Position numbers and translations under genes: made by a program
The notes under the pieces: generated by a model
The model's database searches: none
What the model was told of the DNA's origin: nothing
What the model saw: the letters and a program-made list of their open reading frames with translations, nothing else
Part shown: piece by piece, positions 6,861 through 7,900 of the stretch
How the letters are laid out: each line of letters begins with the position of its first letter
Numbering within the stretch: the stretch's first letter is position 1
Source: CAZSPT01 sp964608895
Lineage (GTDB): Bacteria > Patescibacteriota > Patescibacteriia > 2-01-FULL-39-33
DNA: 7,900 nt
Reading direction: 5' to 3'
NCBI GenBank assembly: GCA_964608895.1
Contig: CAZSPT010000035.1
Span: 1 to 7,900 of the forward strand

Positions 6861-7337
6861 TTATTCCGCTTTGTAAACGAGGTCGTCCTCTTTGGCCAAC
6901 TGGTCGATTTTGATTCCGACCGCCTGGCCGGCTTCAGCCGACTGAACATCGTTTCGATCAATTTGCATTGAGTTGACGGTCTGCTCAAATTCCCGATCAC
7001 CGCCTTTAATTTTGACGGTGTCACCGACTTTGAGCGAGCCGTTGGTCAACTCAATCACTCCAACACCGATTTTCCCAAAATAATGGGTGATTTTGCCAAT
7101 CGGCTCAGCGGTCTCCGAAGAGTCCGCGGGGGAAGGCTCCTCCTCGTCTGATGATTCCTCTTCAGTAGACTGGCCGCTTTCTTCTTGAGACTGGTCTGCT
7201 GAACCGGAATCTTCGTCGCCTTGGGGAGTAGCCGGAGTTTCCTCAGTCGGTTGACTAGGAGCTTCCTGCGGCTGGTCGCCACCGGGCATTCCAGCGTCAG
7301 CCGGACCGGTAGTTGGCTGCTGTTGTTCTTCGTCCAT
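6861..7337 (-). CDS. Elongation-factor domain-II-like protein with acidic disordered N-terminus
   Basis: 158 residues. Residues 1-78 are a low-complexity tail of Glu, Asp, Gln, Ser, Thr, Pro and Gly with almost no hydrophobic or basic residues, so surely disordered and highly acidic. Residues 79-157 form a beta-barrel like domain II of EF-Tu-type translation GTPases (GKITHYFGKIGVGVIEL, SLKVGDTVKIKG, FEQTVNSMQ, AGQAVGIKID, DDLVYK). Stand-alone proteins of about 80-90 residues with this barrel are often annotated as elongation-factor-like; there is no GTPase domain here. In EF-Tu this barrel contacts aminoacyl-tRNA, but the role of the free domain is not known to me. No signal peptide. No clear Shine-Dalgarno precedes the ATG; a second Met at residue 17 is possible but no better supported. 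It lies between the Nudix gene (62-base gap) and queH (9-base gap). Confidence 0.85.
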   Translation of the reverse strand: MDEEQQQPTTGPADAGMPGGDQPQEAPSQPTEETPATPQGDEDSGSADQSQEESGQSTEEESSDEEEPSPADSSETAEPIGKITHYFGKIGVGVIELTNGSLKVGDTVKIKGGDREFEQTVNSMQIDRNDVQSAEAGQAVGIKIDQLAKEDDLVYKAE

Positions 7338-7399
7338 AGAATTGACTTATTATTTATTATCTAAATCGCAAAGCTGAAAAAACTCCACGATTTTTTTAT
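7338..7399 (-). other. AT-rich spacer between Nudix and EF-like genes
   Basis: The 62 bases are AT-rich. A GATAAT on the minus strand upstream of the EF-like gene resembles a -10 box but has no convincing -35 partner. An A-run and T-run flanking TCGTGGAG could form a weak A/T-only stem. Neither is strong enough to call a promoter or terminator. Confidence 0.3.
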
Positions 7400-7855
7400 T
7401 TATTTTTTTCGGTACTCTTTAATCTTCTCGTTGATAAAATAATCGGCTTCTTCCAGAATTTCCTTGAGATTCTTGAATTGAAGATGTTTTTTGGCGGCCG
7501 GGAGACTAAACCAGCCATAACCATTATGCTCTCGGGAAATTTTTACTTCCGCCTTTGGCGGCAGTTTCGCCAAAAAAAGAACAAATTGCTTTCTAATCAA
7601 CTGCTTTTGTCCATTTCGCTCTTCTTTAAAAAAGAAATGGGTTTCCTGGCGCCAGTTGTTAATTAGTTTAAGATTTCCAATTCCGGTTTCTTCTCGAAAC
7701 TCTCGAAGCGCCGTCTCAGTTTCTTTTTCTCCTTTGGCTACTTTACCTTTGGGAAAATTCCAATAACTTCCCCGATGATATAAAATCAAATATTGAATTC
7801 CTTCTTGACGATGATGGCGGAAAATAATTACTCCGGCCGACTTTTCCCTTATCAT
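7400..7855 (-). CDS. Nudix hydrolase, diadenosine tetraphosphatase-like
   Basis: 151 residues. The Nudix box is perfect, G(x5)E(x7)REUxEExGU at residues 37-59 (G37, E43, R51, E52, E55, E56, G58), with the metal-binding glutamates present. The opening KSAGVIIFR and the WNFPKGK element just before the box match asymmetric bis(5'-nucleosyl)-tetraphosphatases, which split Ap4A into ATP and AMP; the C-terminal GYGWFSLPAA corresponds to the usual segment after the fold's last strand. Substrate cannot be fixed from sequence, and RNA 5'-end or other nucleoside diphosphate derivatives are alternatives. The ATG at 7855 is the natural family start; AAGGA lies 13 bases upstream, a rather long spacing. 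It is the most upstream complete gene in the window and ends 62 bases before the EF-like gene. Confidence 0.93.
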   Translation of the reverse strand: MIREKSAGVIIFRHHRQEGIQYLILYHRGSYWNFPKGKVAKGEKETETALREFREETGIGNLKLINNWRQETHFFFKEERNGQKQLIRKQFVLFLAKLPPKAEVKISREHNGYGWFSLPAAKKHLQFKNLKEILEEADYFINEKIKEYRKK

Positions 7856-7900
7856 AGCGGCAAAATATTCCTTAAGTAAGATATTTTCTTCCCTTTAGCG
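7856..7900 (-). other. Leader of the Nudix gene, right window edge
   Basis: The 45 bases upstream of the Nudix ATG hold AAGGA 13 bases before the start and, near the edge, a TAA on the minus strand followed by AAGGGAAG. The TAA could be the stop of an upstream gene, but too little is visible to say. Confidence 0.25.

Noticed and set aside
7381..7400. Intrinsic terminator after the Nudix gene
   Set aside because: The only possible stem is A/T-only with an 8-base loop, too weak to call.
5855..7666. Short open frames inside the small-protein genes, queH, the EF-like gene and the Nudix gene (for example 5855-6058, 6461-6664, 6489-6710, 7055-7282, 7478-7666)
   Set aside because: Each overlaps a gene with clear family motifs or tight operon spacing, and none has a recognisable domain.
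1..7900. CRISPR arrays, tRNA or rRNA genes, insertion sequences, attachment sites
   Set aside because: No spaced direct repeats, cloverleaf-like segments, transposase motifs or terminal inverted repeats were seen; the window is almost wholly occupied by co-directional genes.

Overview
The window looks like a chromosomal segment of a Candidate Phyla Radiation (Patescibacteria-like) bacterium. The grounds are small, compact genes, moderately AT-rich DNA by eye, a stand-alone elongation-factor domain-II-like protein of a kind I associate with such genomes, and several small lineage-specific membrane proteins. The assignment rests on recognition of gene style, not on a marker search. The standard bacterial code fits: about 2,700 codons were read without an in-frame TGA. 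All genes lie on the minus strand, so transcription runs from high to low coordinates, and there is no gene-free stretch over about 60 bases.

Layout in transcription order. (1) 7855-6303: a Nudix hydrolase of the diadenosine-tetraphosphatase type, a protein with an acidic disordered tail fused to an EF-Tu domain-II-like barrel, and QueH (epoxyqueuosine reductase, tRNA queuosine modification). The theme is loosely nucleotide and translation housekeeping. (2) Around 6288-6319: a sigma70-type promoter (TTGGCA, 18 bp, TATAAT) whose -35 box lies inside a perfect 7-bp inverted repeat that also covers the queH stop codon. (3) 6245-3183: five tightly packed genes. They encode a small soluble protein, a three-TM protein, a one-TM protein with an outer helical domain, an 8-9 TM protein, and a membrane-anchored HtrA-like protein with a PDZ domain whose catalytic His and Asp positions hold Gln and Gly and whose Ser loop has collapsed. 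(4) 3139 to the left edge: dnaE, the replicative DNA polymerase III alpha subunit, nearly complete, with catalytic aspartates and a full set of PHP metal ligands.

The most interesting part is region 3. It reads as an envelope cassette built around a pseudo-protease/PDZ scaffold with no assignable function, probably co-transcribed with and running straight into dnaE. The second point of interest is the acidic-tail fusion to the EF-like barrel. Nothing here is a mobile element, CRISPR array or RNA gene.
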